A DNA stretch of 64,000 bases from Scleromitrula shiraiana (taxonomy: Eukaryota; Ascomycota; Leotiomycetes; Helotiales; Sclerotiniaceae). Below, piece after piece: positions 35,772 to 48,663 of this stretch. Each line of letters begins with the position of its first letter. Position 1 is the first letter of the stretch. The stretch covers positions 682,001 to 746,000 of the forward strand of contig JABELC010000006.1 of the NCBI GenBank assembly GCA_028455995.1, read 5' to 3'. The notes beneath the pieces were generated by a model. It searched no databases and had not been told where the DNA came from. It saw only the letters and a list, made by a program, of their open reading frames with translations. The position numbers were made by a program, and so were the translations under genes.

Positions 35772-38700
35772 TCAAAGACTCATAGTTAGCCATTCCCATT
35801 CTTGAGGACCTGTTCCAGAACCATTAACTCCATTCGGACCATTCATAACCATTCCGCTTTGTGGTGATCCTCCCATATCCATTTGTTGCATTCCGGCGGG
35901 ATCCATCATTGGTCTATTGGCCATTCCGTAACTGGTCGAAAGTCTCATATTTGCCATCGAGGCACTTGAAGGATTAATTGAAGACATTCCAAATGTCTTA
36001 GCAGCCTCATTACTACCAGTCGAGTTTTCGGGTGAATCAATATCCATATTTTCAATGGCGCTAACGCTCTTACTATGTCTTCTTTGACGCTTTGGTACCG
36101 CATTTGATCGTGGCATGCTAGACGCTGCGCCGGGGCCAGGTGTTGCTTTTGGGGGGGCAGCGGCTATTGGTACTACACCTTTACCTCCACTTATTCCCGT
36201 TGTACCTGAGGATGAACCCGCAGACCCATGATATGACGTAGGGGTACTGCCTGCGGTACTGCCGCCATTTCCAACAGATCCTGAAATTGAAGGAGGACTA
36301 GCACTCTCATTTGCATTCCTACCATGGCTACTAGTAGGTGTTGTGACTTGAGTTGGAGGTGCCGTATTAATCATACCAGATGCTGCAACAATTGAATTCT
36401 TCCGAGTATTAGGTCCACTAGTCATTTGTGTGCCCATTTTCTTCGAAGCTCTCGTAGAAGCGCCTCCCGAGTTTCCAACAGGTAAAGTAGCGCCCGAACC
36501 ACGATTTCGTTTCTTAATAACATCCGTCTTCAAAGATAGTGGCCTTACAACACCGTGTAATTTGAGAAATAATCCACAAGCATTGCATAGTGGATGACCT
36601 TCGGGATTTCTTCTCCAAAGGGGTGTAGTTTGTGTAAAACAGTTCGTACATGTTGTTGGTACCCCACTCTCTCCTTGATTTCCGGTTGCTGCCGATAGAT
36701 TAGTAGTAGAACCTTGTTTACTTCCACCCGGGGAAGTTGGTCTACTTGGCGCAACTGATGAGAAACCTGACATATTATGAGCATCTGGGGGTGAATTTGG
36801 ATCAGATGGTCCAGAATGATCGAACATGTTTTGTTGACCGAGTAGAACAGCATTGGGTGTAGAAGCCGTTCGAGGAATCTTTTGCCGCCTGTCGCTTCTC
36901 GATCGGTTATCAGAAACTGATTGACTAGAGCCATGATGTCTACCCAAAGAACCTCCAGATCCATCCCACTCTAGAGGTGAAGATACCATTTGAGATTCAT
37001 TTATAGTAACTTGTTTCCTTGGTGGTCCACCCGGATATCGTGCAGAGTGTGTGTTGAATTGTCCTGGTAAAGTGGCATCCCACTGTAAACCTCCAGATTG
37101 GATATCCATACCGGTATCATCCAAAGATTGAGAAAAGTCATGTTGTAGCATGAGATTTCGATCACCAAAAGCTGCACCTTCATCATCCTCATTATCTGAA
37201 TCTGCTCCAAATGAAAACATCTCCTGGTTCATGTGTACACCAGGAGATCGTACTGGATGATCAGGTTGGAAAACCTGGGTTGGGTCTATATGTTGTGTCA
37301 TACCGAAATTACCGGCAGAGGCGAAATTGTTGTTGGCTTGACCCGAACTTGTAACTGCAGTAAACATAGAACCTCCATTCCCATTATACATATATTGAGG
37401 AGACATAGCATTCGAAAGACTGGATGGTCCGTGACTAAATGTATGAGGTCGTTGGTGTCGCATATCAATATTATGTGGTTGGAAGTACATTTGTTCGCCC
37501 TCTGGAATGGGTTGCGGGGTAGAGACTGCAGACGGAAAAGCACTTCCTGGAGGAGAGTAGTAATCGTTGGAGTTTAACGATGAAGATGGCATTGACACAT
37601 TATTGTACATTGAAGAGAAAGGTCCCTGAGCAACAAGTGGTGAATGTGAAGGGGAGAAGTTGAAGTTTTGTTGGAATGGTCCAGCAGAGGTTATGATCGG
37701 ATCATGATCCATATTGAAGGTATCAAGTTGGTACGGAACAGTAGGTATTCCTTGATGATTGTTGAAATTGCCTAGACTATGCGAATGATTAAGGGAATAT
37801 TCTTGTAAATCCGAATCATGATCCGAATCGTTGGGTATCATAATGCTGCTGACTTGAGGCGAGAAATCGGCCGGTCGCTTTCGGGCCTGTTGGTCGTCAA
37901 TATCAATCTCCAACAGCGCTTACAAGCAACAATTAAATTGGAAATCAAAGGAAGGTAACAACTTACACGACGCTCATCAATACTTGTTTTCCTAACATGT
38001 CTTTGAACATAGTTAAATTCATCGTTACTTCGAGGAGCATGGTGAGGAACAGGAACAGATTGTGGAACCGTAAATTGTTGAGGAGGTTCCTTTCGCATTT
38101 TGATAGGGATTGCAGATGCTACAGTATTGGCTGACTTCTCGACTTCTTTCTTGGTCATATCCGGTGAAGGGGATGTAGCGACTCCTGCCGGTGTTGATAT
38201 GCTATCCGAGAAGATAAAATCGTCCAGGTTCATTGCATCAGAATTGTCAACGGTAGGTTGATCCGATGATTTCCTCAACTGAGCTATTCCACTCGGGGCA
38301 CTTGCATGGAGATTCTGGTTTTGCTGTCGGGATATACTATGACACCATCGTTAGATTTCACCATGCTCCACTTTAAAATTCACCTATGTATTCCCAAGAC
38401 ATACCGGTCATTCTCTTCTTGTTTGCGCTTTCGCAGACTCATTGCCATCATGCGCCAAGTCAAATTCTCCAACCGCTCCTGATTCGGCAATTGCTTCTTA
38501 GTTTTGCTATATAATTTCCATATTTGTGTCGCTAAGGGATCTTTCTTCTGCATTTCCTCCGTGTTGTCGAGCTCCTCGCCGGCGGTGCCATCTTTCCAAG
38601 TTGGAAAGAAGCTCTCACCGAGCAAATCATTGCGCGTACGTTTTGATACTGAATGATCCAGTTTGCCTTCTTGGTCTCTTGCGCTCGCGCCCGAGCTCTC

Positions 38701-38937
38701 TATATCGATATCAGAGTTGTTAGAATCTGTGGTAAATTGGTTCGCAGAAATAGGATATGATGATTGATTTTCGGGTCTTCGAGGAAATCTGAAATCGTGT
38801 TCTGTTCCTATACTCGATGCAGAGGTTGTGGTGTTGTTTGTTTGATGAGATTCTCCACTTGTATGCAAGTCCTCAAAAGAGTCTCGGAATCTTTGAAGGA
38901 AACCCCCACGCTCATGGTATTGTGCCGTTCCAGACAT
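35772..38937 (-). CDS. areA: Nitrogen regulatory GATA factor AreA / NIT2
   Basis: Global transcription activator of nitrogen-catabolic genes, acting in the nucleus when preferred nitrogen is scarce. Three exons (38405-38937, 37967-38336, 35772-37886) join in phase to about 1005 aa. The N-terminus contains the AreA-specific segment DPLATQIWKLYSKTKKQLPN and WRMMAMSLRKRK. The single GATA zinc finger is at about 714-738 (CTNC-x17-CNAC; TQTTPLWRRNPEGHPLCNAC), with the basic tail LKTDVIKKRNRGSG. The extreme C-terminus EWEWLTMSL is the conserved end that binds the co-repressor NmrA. For exon 3 the acceptor CAACAG at 37887 gives DERR-ARKRPADFSPQ, matching the family; an alternative acceptor at about 37920 would add 11 residues. 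Confidence 0.96.
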
Positions 38938-39452
38938 TTTTTTGGGAGCTACACACCTCCTTCTCGGAAGGTCCTCTCCTCCTAATGCAACTATTGATCC
39001 ACAACCGAGTCCAATCCTAAAAAATAATATTGCTTATTTGTAAGAATTTCTCCTGATAATATTGTACCGTCGTTGAAGCTTTTTGAGGAGGATAATTTTG
39101 TTTCGTTTTCTTTGATTCAAAGGATTTCCCGAGTTTGCGACGAAGTGAGTGGGAGAACAAATATAAATGGCGGGCGTAAATTCGGTATGTAACTTTCCTC
39201 AAACCCCCCCTCAAAAAAAAAAAGCCAAAGAATTCAACGAGTCAGGCTCAAGTAAATAGTCGTAATTTTGCGAATCTCGCCGAGGAAGATGGATGACAAT
39301 ATTTTCAAGGATATATTTTAGGTAGGGGGAGGGGAGTGGAGGAGGGATGGGGTATAGAAAGAGGAAGGGAAAGATTTTATTTGTAGATTTGATAGGGTTT
39401 CCAAAGACTTGGTTCGTAAATAAAATAAAGTTCAACCTTTCAAAATCCCCCA

Positions 39453-39477
39453 AATAATAATAATAATAATAATAATA
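39453..39477. repeat. (ATA)n microsatellite
   Basis: About eight tandem ATA/AAT units are read directly. Confidence 0.85.
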
Positions 39478-39621
39478 AGAGGGAAAAGAGGAGGGAAGGA
39501 GGGGAGAGGGGGGGGGGGGTTTGTATGAATTAACTAATATTCGAATAAGTAGGTAAATTTGAACAAAGTAGTATTGAAAAGTTATTTTATCGTAATAGAT
39601 TTGTAAATGGAATAGAATGTA

Positions 39622-39712
39622 TGGTATATGTGTATATGGGTGGGTATATGGGTATATGGGTATATGATATATGGTATATGGTATATGGTATATGGTATAG
39701 GGTATAGGGTAT
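39622..39712. repeat. TATGG-type short tandem repeats
   Basis: Alternating GGTATAT, GGGTATAT and ATAGGGT units are read directly; imperfect. Confidence 0.8.
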
Positions 39713-41088
39713 TTCGTATTTGGTATTTAGTATTTGTCGTAATTCGTTATTTTATTCAAATTGTATAGTATGATGCTATAAAAGTATGTACATATAATTA
39801 TTGCATTGTTAAGAAGTTATTATATTGTACCGGTACCAGTAAATAGTAAAATGGTAGTAGGTAGATACTAATAGGTATTATTATTGTATGTATTGTTAGA
39901 ATGAAATGGATTTATTGAAACTGGGATAGGATTTCAAAAGAGAAAGATTGTTCCGGTTTCTTTTCTTTCCTTTCAAGTGGGGAAGGGGGGGATGATGGTG
40001 GGAATGGTGGGAATGGGAATATTTTTTGAATGAATACAATAAAATCCAATGATGTTCAGGTGGTTTTAGAAATAGATATTATTTTTTTCGGATCTCAAGA
40101 GAGTAGGATTGAAAAGACTTGGAACGATATTAGAACCTCCAATGAATATAAAATGGATGAGATTTGAAGTTATCTTGGATTCGTAATATTAGGTCAGATA
40201 CAATACTAATAAAGTGAATACTGTAGCAGTGTACACCCACCCACCTAGGTCCCAGGTAGGTATAGAAATTGGTTATGAGTACTTCTGTAGTTGTCTGGTA
40301 TTCATAGTTCTATTAATCATTGACCATTAATCATTGACCATTAACCATTGATATTGTTATTGTTATTGCCATTGTTATTGTTATTGTCATTGTTATTGTT
40401 ATTGATATGTGTTTAGAGGACGTATTCATCTCCATATTCATCTCCATATTTTTGACTATTGGCTCCATTATTACAGACATATTTACTACTATTTCCCATA
40501 ACTTGCATCGATTCATTCATTTCATTCGGATCTATGGTGGAGTAATAAAAAAAATTAAAAAAAAATTCCCTCCCCTCGTTCCTTCGTTCCTCCACAATGT
40601 CCATTGTCCACCACCACCCACCGCATTTTAATCCACTAAAATGGGAAATTATCGTACCGAAACAGGAGGAGAGCAAGGCTATTTGAACTAAAACAGAAGA
40701 AAAGGCATAAGGTGAAATCCATGAATGGTTAAAATGCTTGTTAACATGTTATTCTCATATGAACTTGTGGGTTTTTGATGGAGAATAGAAATGGAGAATA
40801 GGAATGGAGATGGAGATGGAGATGAGGTATGGAGAAATCTAATATAATGCTCATTATAAGATACTGTACGTACTTTCACATCTAGCTAGCTAAATTCTTT
40901 TAATTAGAAACTTATTTATCTAGGACTAATCTAGATATTTTCCAAGGTTATTAGCTGGAGGGTTGCTTGTAGTCTTGTAGAGGGAGCTGGAGGTTTGTTT
41001 CTTGGTAAAAGTAACACTACTTCTTGGAGTCGAGTTCACGATGTCACTTAACTTCCTTGATGGTTAGCTTTTAGCTGAGAGAAGTAAA

Positions 41089-41105
41089 GGGGGGGGGGGG
41101 GGGGG
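41089..41105. repeat. Poly(G) run of 17
   Basis: Seventeen consecutive G are read directly. Such a run can form G-quadruplex structures and is prone to length error. Confidence 0.85.
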
Positions 41106-42310
41106 AGAATGAGGGCATAAATTATGGATGCCACCCTCCTCGAGAGTCGGAACTGATATATAGAAAACAACAAGTGAATAAGGATCTCTAACCAGAAGCC
41201 GATCTCGCAAGAGAAACTCTCATAGAGGTAACATTCACTGCTATTCCTATATCACTCTCTCTACTCAATTAACAAAAAAGTCCAATATACATCCGCATTT
41301 TAGAGTTCAAAATCATCTAATCTATCTTCACAATAAACGACAGAAAACAGAAATAGGTCCTTCTCATCTACTAATATACATTGCTAGTAGCTAGCTGTAC
41401 AGTAGTACAAGCCATGCATAACCTACCTACATACCAAACTCTCCCTGTATCGCCGACGCAATACGACGACACGATACGATATATTCATTGGACCCAATAC
41501 CGAAATATAGCATAGTATTCCAAATCTATATTTCTCTTTCTGCAAAGGCGTTACTGGTACAGATACAGATACCCGCATCGTGTACTAGATGTACAGTACA
41601 TATTCTCGTCGTTTGCTGTCAAGCTACTACATCTAATACAGAAATAAATATACATCCGACAGCGGAAGGGAAGTAAGTAGCTACGCAGACAACACGTATA
41701 AATCCCAATAAGGATATCTGTCTATCAATTTATATATAAGTGGAGATTTTATCCGTACTGTACTTAGATACTATGTAATTCGGTTCTACCAAGCCCGATC
41801 GATATAGATTTACAATGGGTATGTACTCGAGGGAAAAGACCAACGATGTCATATCATATCATCCATCGCATTTATGTCAATGTCAATCAATGTGTGTGCG
41901 TAAATGCATCAATCAACAGCGAGAGAAATGAAACAAACATAACCTCCGATAATGGTCTAACGAACTAACAGACGGACGGACGGCTCTAGATACCATGTCT
42001 TGCGTGTGAATAAAAGGCTAGAAACGGGGAGGATAGGATGGAGGGACTATTAATCTATGTCCCGCGGTGGGTGGATGGGCGTTCTAGTGGGGGAAGTATG
42101 AGGGAAGTCAATTGAGTAAGGCAAGTGTAACCAAAGGTCATCATGAATCTATCGAGGGCTGTTGGCTAGATGGATGACGGCTGACGGCTGAGGGTTAAAC
42201 AAATGGCTAGGTCTAGCCACACGGGTAATGGCATATTGGGCGCTACAATACCTATAGCACAGAACAATATTCGATCTATACTCTACTCAATGTACCTACG
42301 GTAATTATCT

Positions 42311-42338
42311 ATATTGTATTGTATTGTATTGTATTGTA
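42311..42338. repeat. (TATTG)n microsatellite
   Basis: Five tandem TATTG units are read directly. Confidence 0.85.
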
Positions 42339-43227
42339 TCGTCCCCCCCTCTTTGCAAGCACCAAGAAGACCAAACGTTTCATGTTCAAGAACCGATATA
42401 TAAGACAGGCTAAAGAAATCTTGTACTCCCCCAGTTTGAATCCAATTCAATTCCAGCAATTCATCCATAATAATATCCAACTCCAATGCCGGCATACATC
42501 AATCATTTCATCTCACCTCACCTCACCTCGAACGGATAAATCATAACCCATTCGGTAGTAGTAAAAAACCAGAATGAATCCTACCGGTATAGTAAGTACC
42601 CATCCGTAATAAATGAATGGGACCGACCAGTCTCTCCATGCATGCATGCTCCATCCACATTCATCATGCGTTTACCGGGATACCATTGCACAGATTGTTC
42701 ATTGGGCAATGCCAACCTGTCTGACCACTTTAAAATATACTTACAGTACTCGAGTACAATAAAAATGTATGGATTTTGTGGTCCAGTGGAGAGTTGACAT
42801 CGGACATAAGATCTGCTTTGAGAAAACTTAAAAAGTACGAGGGTGGGATTTTTTTGGGGATATTTGGAATGGGGACAGATGGACATGAGATTTTGGGGAT
42901 GAGAGGTAAACGTTCAAGTTATGGAAATACTGAATGTACTGTACTCGAGAATACCGACTGTATCTTCTATCCTTTACTTCAACTCCTCAAGCAGGTAAGA
43001 TTAAACATAAAATCCTTTTCTCTCCTGAATCATGAGTAATTTCCTTAACAAGCCATCTAGCAAGGGGAAACTCTAACTGATGAAGGGACGAAATAATACA
43101 ATATTAGTATAATTTCCAACACAAAAACCACCATATTCAAGTAAATGATTGGTGTACGATATACATCCCATTCATTTTGTACCCTACCATACCGTCATAA
43201 ACATTTACTGCACGGACGACATACACA

Positions 43228-43229
<2 letters not shown>

Positions 43230-43258
<29 letters not shown>
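43230..43258. repeat. (GCAA)n microsatellite
   Basis: Seven tandem GCAA units. It is the same tetramer family as the (CTTG)n tract at 31-50 on the opposite strand. Confidence 0.85.
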
Positions 43259-43388
43259 CTAACGATGCAAACATGCCTGACATGCACGTACAGCGAGACA
43301 TGAACTACACTGCAGAAAAAAGAAAAAAGAAAAACGTGCCTCTTGCCTCTATCGAGTAGATGAATCCTCCGTGCACTCTCTAAATCTT

Positions 43389-43429
43389 GCATGCCATGCA
43401 TGCTATGCCATGCCATGCCATGCCATGCT
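43389..43429. repeat. (CATGC)n pentamer repeat
   Basis: Imperfect tandem GCATG and CCATG units with internal GCATGC palindromes are read directly. Confidence 0.8.
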
Positions 43430-44826
43430 TTCGGCCGGTTGTTGGATTGCTTGGTTAGAGGCTTGGTTGGAATACTATAATCTGCTACTGTACCGTATAA
43501 ACTCGACAAACTCGACAAACTCGGATAGTCGTAAACTCTTTACAGAATAGTAAACTGCCTCTCCCGTCACTATCCATACTCAAAATAATAGTCGATTTGC
43601 AAGAATTTGAATTTGAAAGCTATCCACTTTACTTCTTCTTCCAATTGGACCTCAAGCCTTATGGCGGGAGGGAGAATCACCCTCCGTCAATTATCTTCAT
43701 GTTGAGTGGACAACATGATGTTCGTAAATTCATGGATCGATGATCAATATCTAAACCCCGCGACAGAATATTAATGATTCATTTAAAGTACACCCCGAAT
43801 GCTTTTGACGTCAGTATACCGTACTTGGAAAAAGCTGGGTTGAAAAATGTCGAGAATGTATGTCAAATTGTCAATCAATCTCTGGTTGCGAAAAGGGCCA
43901 TAATCCGCTATTTTCGTGGGGTTGGGTTGGGTTCATTCGTTCGCTGTACCGACCGTACCAACCAGTACTGTGTGTGAGAATCGACGGAGCAAGTAAGTAG
44001 TGGGGGGGTGCGACCCCTCCTCAATATTTTGGAAAATGAAGTATGGATGTACACAGACTTCATTCAGCCTGAAGCTCGCTCACTAACCATCCTATCCATG
44101 ATTGATCACGCTTACAGCTTATGGAGGTGAAGCGAATGTGTGAACGGCCATGTCACATTTCGATACCTACTCCATCGAGAGAGAGCGAAAGGAAGACAGA
44201 CCAGACCCTCTTTCGATGTCATTTTACTTTGATGTTGGTTATCACATTACTCGGACCGATGGGGGAGGATCCAGTAAAAATAAAAAATAGTATAGTATTA
44301 AATACGCTGCGCTATTTGAGCCATTCGCTTTAAATGTCTACAAGACGTCTAATTGGATATATGCTATAGTGTTAGTGGATGCTAGTTGCAGTACTTCGTA
44401 CCATTAGATGATTAGATCTACACTTTTTCTCCCAGGAGCCATATTTCCGGAGACGCCATTGCAGGTAAGTACTATGTAAGTCTAACTGTGTAAAGCCATG
44501 AGGCCGAATTGACGACGAAAAAAACGGTTCCGAATGATCCCGATTTATTTCAACTATGGGTACGTCCGAATTAGACCCCATTGTTGATGCTACATCGCAA
44601 TATGTACAGTAATCCATTATCCAGTTGGTTAGTCAGAAAAATAACTTAAATCTTGTAGTTTGAGTTTAACATGCATATGCATGGATGATTTAGAATTCCT
44701 AGCCACCTGGGCACCTAAAATGATTCTCATCTTGAATTGCTCGACGAGGAATCCTAACCACAAGAGCCTCATGCAACTCTAGATTTTGGACCCTTAAAAT
44801 CAATGTGGATTCTGAAGCATCCATCT

Positions 44827-44847
44827 CGGCCAAAATATTTTTGGCCG
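44827..44847. repeat. Near-perfect hairpin palindrome
   Basis: Arms CGGCCAAAA and TTTTGGCCG flank a 3-nt TAT loop. It lies in a region with no gene; purpose unknown. Confidence 0.7.
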
Positions 44848-47598
44848 AAAGGATGTAGCCGTGGGTTATACCTAAATTCCGTTATTTGCGTTGAAAATTC
44901 CAGATCGCAAAGAAAGCTGTTCCGGGCATCGAAATTGCGTTTCGTTTTTTTTGGACGCGTATTGCCATCTTCAAGAGCTTGAAAATGTTAAACTTTTGAG
45001 TGCCAAATTCGATAATCTTTAGGTTCAAATTTCATTGTCGCGGTTGCCGCAAAAATAATCGAGCCGAATCGGTACATGCTGCATCCTAGGGACTACGTAC
45101 GGAAGAATTAAAGTCCATATATGAAGCGCATTACTCGAGTACCTATTGAGGCTTTTAGGAGTGGGATTTCCAACCTCCGCCCACTCTCAGGCTGCAGTTG
45201 ATAGTCGTTGTTAGCATGTGAAGATCCATATTCGGTCTTTCTTTGACGCTTTCAGTTGCTTCTTCTTTGAGACAAAACCAGGGATTCTTTCATAGATAAG
45301 GACCCACCAAATTCGAAGTGATAGCGGTTCAAAGAAGTTGTCGTAAATATAACTGAGACGATTCTGAAATGACGGCGCTTTTCCATTCTCCGAACAGATC
45401 CTATATCGGTGTTTCTAATGACTAGCTACATAGCTACGAGATGATGAAGTCGAACCAAAAGAGGACAATTAGCCGTTCCAGGACTTGCGGGGCTTATACA
45501 AACAAATCATCAAGGATGTTTCTGCAAGAGCATGGCATCCCATGTGTTTGCAAATGAGCAACGCATATGCGGGGGCGAGAGGCCGGGGACCCTAGAGATA
45601 AACCGCATGAATTTTTTTTTTTTCGAAAAAAATTGTATCTAAAACAGGTGACACTGTCCGGCGACATCCAACCATTTTGAACATGATAACGTGGGGGTCG
45701 GTATGCGAGAAAACCTGATGTTGCCTTTTGATCTGCGATTAAATGATAACTTTTCGAACCTCGGAGGTGTCGTCCGTTGGATAAATCGAGTAGAATTGTG
45801 GAACGAGTCGTCTTTCTTTCTTTCTTGATTAGTGAGTGGCAATGGAGTGTATTCGGAGAGTATTGAAATGATCCAGTCCAGGCAGGTATTCGAGAGAGAG
45901 AGTGAGTACGTAGTGGTGATGGCGAAGAACGGTAGTATTTATCGGCAATTAGCGGTATTCTTTGAGTAGATGGTACAAATAGAAGGAATGTGCCGTATGT
46001 ACATGTCTAATGCCTAAATGCTATGAATATCGAAGTCGAATTAGAAGGGCGATGAGATAGATTCCATTATTCTTAGACAGTCATGTGATGTTGTAACAAA
46101 ATCTAATTCTTAAAAAGTTCGATCTTGAAAAAGATCTGAAGTATGAATTTCTACTAGAATGTGGAAGCACAAACATCTTATATACTCAAGCTTATCTGAG
46201 TCGCGTTCATTTTATTTTGACAGTAAGTGGGTGAACAGATGATACCACAAATGATACCATAGTGCACAATCTAATCGTGACAACAAGGTATTTCTGGGGT
46301 TCCTGAAAGGGCTGATAGATTATTTCTTGGCCTCCTATTCGATTTACTGCCTTAAGTATCTATCTAACTAATCTAAGTGGATTGTCTGATAACATGATAG
46401 ATAACCTTGATGTCCCATCCATATCAAGATAACTAAATGAACGCGCATTGCTATTTGGCAGCTTGATCTATTCCAGAATGCAGACGCGGGAAGGTCGTAC
46501 AACTTTGGAATCGTTGGAATCTTAAAATCCTAGTAGCCCTGAAGATCATTTCCTGCTTATCCTCTTCGTCCTTATACTCGTATTCTTTCTTTAAGAGGCA
46601 ACTGCATTTCTTCATTGGTATTTTTCTTCATCTCATTTCGGCTTCCATGCACAAAACAATTGCTGATCTTAGATAGAGACCTAGCTTATCTTTCTTCATA
46701 TAAGAATAATATATATCTGACTCTGAGATACTTCCTTTGATAGTTGTCAGAGACCGTATCAATGAGATCTAGACGCTTATGGAATCAAGGGCAGCTGGAG
46801 AAGCTACTGTATAACATATGTCTTCTCGATCCTATCATCTCGTTCATCATGTTTTGTTCCAGTGGGTTTCCTCGTTTGGTTTGTGGAGAAAGGGTATCAC
46901 CAACCATGCCGGTTTGATAGGGTGAAACCTTTCCGATGGGAAATGCTGCACCTTCGTGGCATTCTCTTATCTCTGGCAAAGGTAGTAGACGATAAAATTG
47001 TTATTCAAAAGAGGGAAGTTCCCCTCATTTGTTAAACTCAATGTTTGGTCACCCCCTTTGCCGCAATCGGACATCAGGTCGATATATTATTCTTCCTGAG
47101 ATTGAATGAGCCATTGACTGACTTGAGATGCAATCTGTTCAACCCATTAATTGTTGTTATGACTTGTCACTTGATTGAACATCGAGGCACTGCTTGCTCT
47201 TTTAAATTGCTCAAAGCTGAGCAGATAGTATGGCGCGCAATCATTCATTCACTTCAATTTCACGTGAGATGGGCACAGCGTCAGCATCACTCGCGGCTGT
47301 GTTCCTCTACATCAATTTTGACTAATTCTATTTATATCCATCAACAATGATTGCATTTTGCTTTATAGTCCAAGTGGTGACTATTTGGACTGCAAAAATT
47401 ATTTCGCTTTGTTCTTTATATGTACCTCAAAATAACTTTTTTTGCTTTGTCTACAATTTTTCACACATGTTGAAATTTAATATCAAATCCGCTTAATGAG
47501 TGAATGTAAGTCAGTTCATGTTGGCTTGTGAATCTTATTTCTACCGACCACCACGACCTATTTGTTCTAGAGCTATAACTTCTGATTATCACTAACAC

Positions 47599-48663
47599 AT
47601 GGCATTCAAACACCGTGCTCGTCAGATAAACTTGACCGCCGATACTACTGTACCAATGGAAGCTCCAGCGATACCTCAGGTTATTCCTTATGCCTCGATA
47701 CTTTCGGGAATATCTGAGGAATTGACTATCACAGTTGATACCTCTTCACTCGATTTATTAGAAAGCGCTACCGGCGTGCTTGAAACGACGTTTTCCCCGA
47801 TTTCTGTCGTCATGGCTACAGATATCTCTACAATTGTAGCAACAGTGAGCGGCGCAACTGTCACAATACCTTCAACCGTTAAATCAACTCTTTCCGGCTT
47901 CTCTCGTTTCCTCGACTCTACTTCCAGTTCTGTTATCTCCACGCCAACACTAAGTTCCGTATCATCAGGTGTTACATCTACTTTATCATCACCGGAGTCT
48001 TTTACGACATTACCATCTGAATCTAGTTCCAGCCTCTCTACCACCTCTGTGTCTACCGATACTACCTCATCTACTAGCCTATACTCTGTTCCCCTTCCAT
48101 CACGGGCTTCATCATCGAGCTCTGACTCATCTACCAGCACTACCATACCGACTTCTAGTTCCGCGCCTGTCGCCAGCATCCCCTCCCACTCATCCAACCG
48201 CACCCTAATGCGGATTGGTATATCCATCGGCATAATTCTCTTCGTTCTCATTGCTGCGCTTGCCCTATTCCTCTTTCTTCGCCGCTACAAACGAAAACAG
48301 TCTAGACGTGGAAACCCACCAAGCAAATCCGATGCAGATCTTACCGGTGGGAATGTGTTAGAAGAAAGCACTCTTCCTCCCGACGAGACGAACGCAATAA
48401 TAAAAAGAAGCACATTGGAAGCGTGGAAGACGGGTGTAGTTCCGAATAGCCCTGTCAAACCGAAGGTAGAACCGACGACGGAGGCAGTGCGAGCTGTAAA
48501 TGCTGATGGGGTTTCGTTACTTGGAGAAGATAGTGATACGGAGGCACCGGATCAGGAGTTTGGAGAGACGGCTGGGGATACTACCAGGGATGGATATGTT
48601 GCAGTCAAGGGTTCGGAAGAACGAAGAAAGACAGAGACAATCGGTGTCGCACTATCTTGTTAA
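47599..48663 (+). CDS. Ser/Thr-rich single-pass membrane protein, 354 aa
   Basis: Intronless gene. Residues about 100-200 are a Ser/Thr-rich, probably O-mannosylated stalk. A single transmembrane helix follows at 206-227 (MRIGISIGIILFVLIAALAL), with a basic stop-transfer (RRYKRKQSRR). The cytoplasmic tail is about 125 residues and acidic (EDSDTEAPDQEFGE). This resembles fungal Mid2/Wtm-type surface sensors or display proteins, but no WSC cysteine domain is present and no N-terminal signal peptide is obvious at MAFKHRARQI. The transmembrane segment could act as a signal anchor, or an upstream exon with a signal peptide has been missed. The specific family is not recognised. Confidence 0.75.
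   Translation: MAFKHRARQINLTADTTVPMEAPAIPQVIPYASILSGISEELTITVDTSSLDLLESATGVLETTFSPISVVMATDISTIVATVSGATVTIPSTVKSTLSGFSRFLDSTSSSVISTPTLSSVSSGVTSTLSSPESFTTLPSESSSSLSTTSVSTDTTSSTSLYSVPLPSRASSSSSDSSTSTTIPTSSSAPVASIPSHSSNRTLMRIGISIGIILFVLIAALALFLFLRRYKRKQSRRGNPPSKSDADLTGGNVLEESTLPPDETNAIIKRSTLEAWKTGVVPNSPVKPKVEPTTEAVRAVNADGVSLLGEDSDTEAPDQEFGETAGDTTRDGYVAVKGSEERRKTETIGVALSC

Larger units (their letters stand above)
38938..47598. other. 8.7-kb region without a recognisable gene upstream of areA
   Basis: No credible coding exon was recognised on either strand. The first kilobases probably contain the areA promoter and a long 5' UTR. The region is rich in simple repeats: (ATA)n at 39453-39477, G12 near 39508-39519, a TATGG-type tract at about 39622-39712, TTATTG repeats at about 40349-40405, G17 at 41089-41105, (TATTG)n at 42311-42338, (GCAA)n at 43230-43258 and (CATGC)n at about 43389-43429. 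From about 44640 to 47500 the sequence is less repetitive and holds short frames only. No tRNA was spotted by eye. Confidence 0.5.

Noticed and set aside
43195..43518. 107-codon minus-strand frame with a Cys/Leu-rich end
   Set aside because: Its Cys/Leu/Ala/His-Gly-Met periodic parts come from the (GCAA)n and (CATGC)n tracts.
47688..48251. 187-codon minus-strand frame
   Set aside because: It is antisense to the Ser/Thr-rich membrane protein; long antisense frames are expected opposite Ser/Thr-rich coding DNA.
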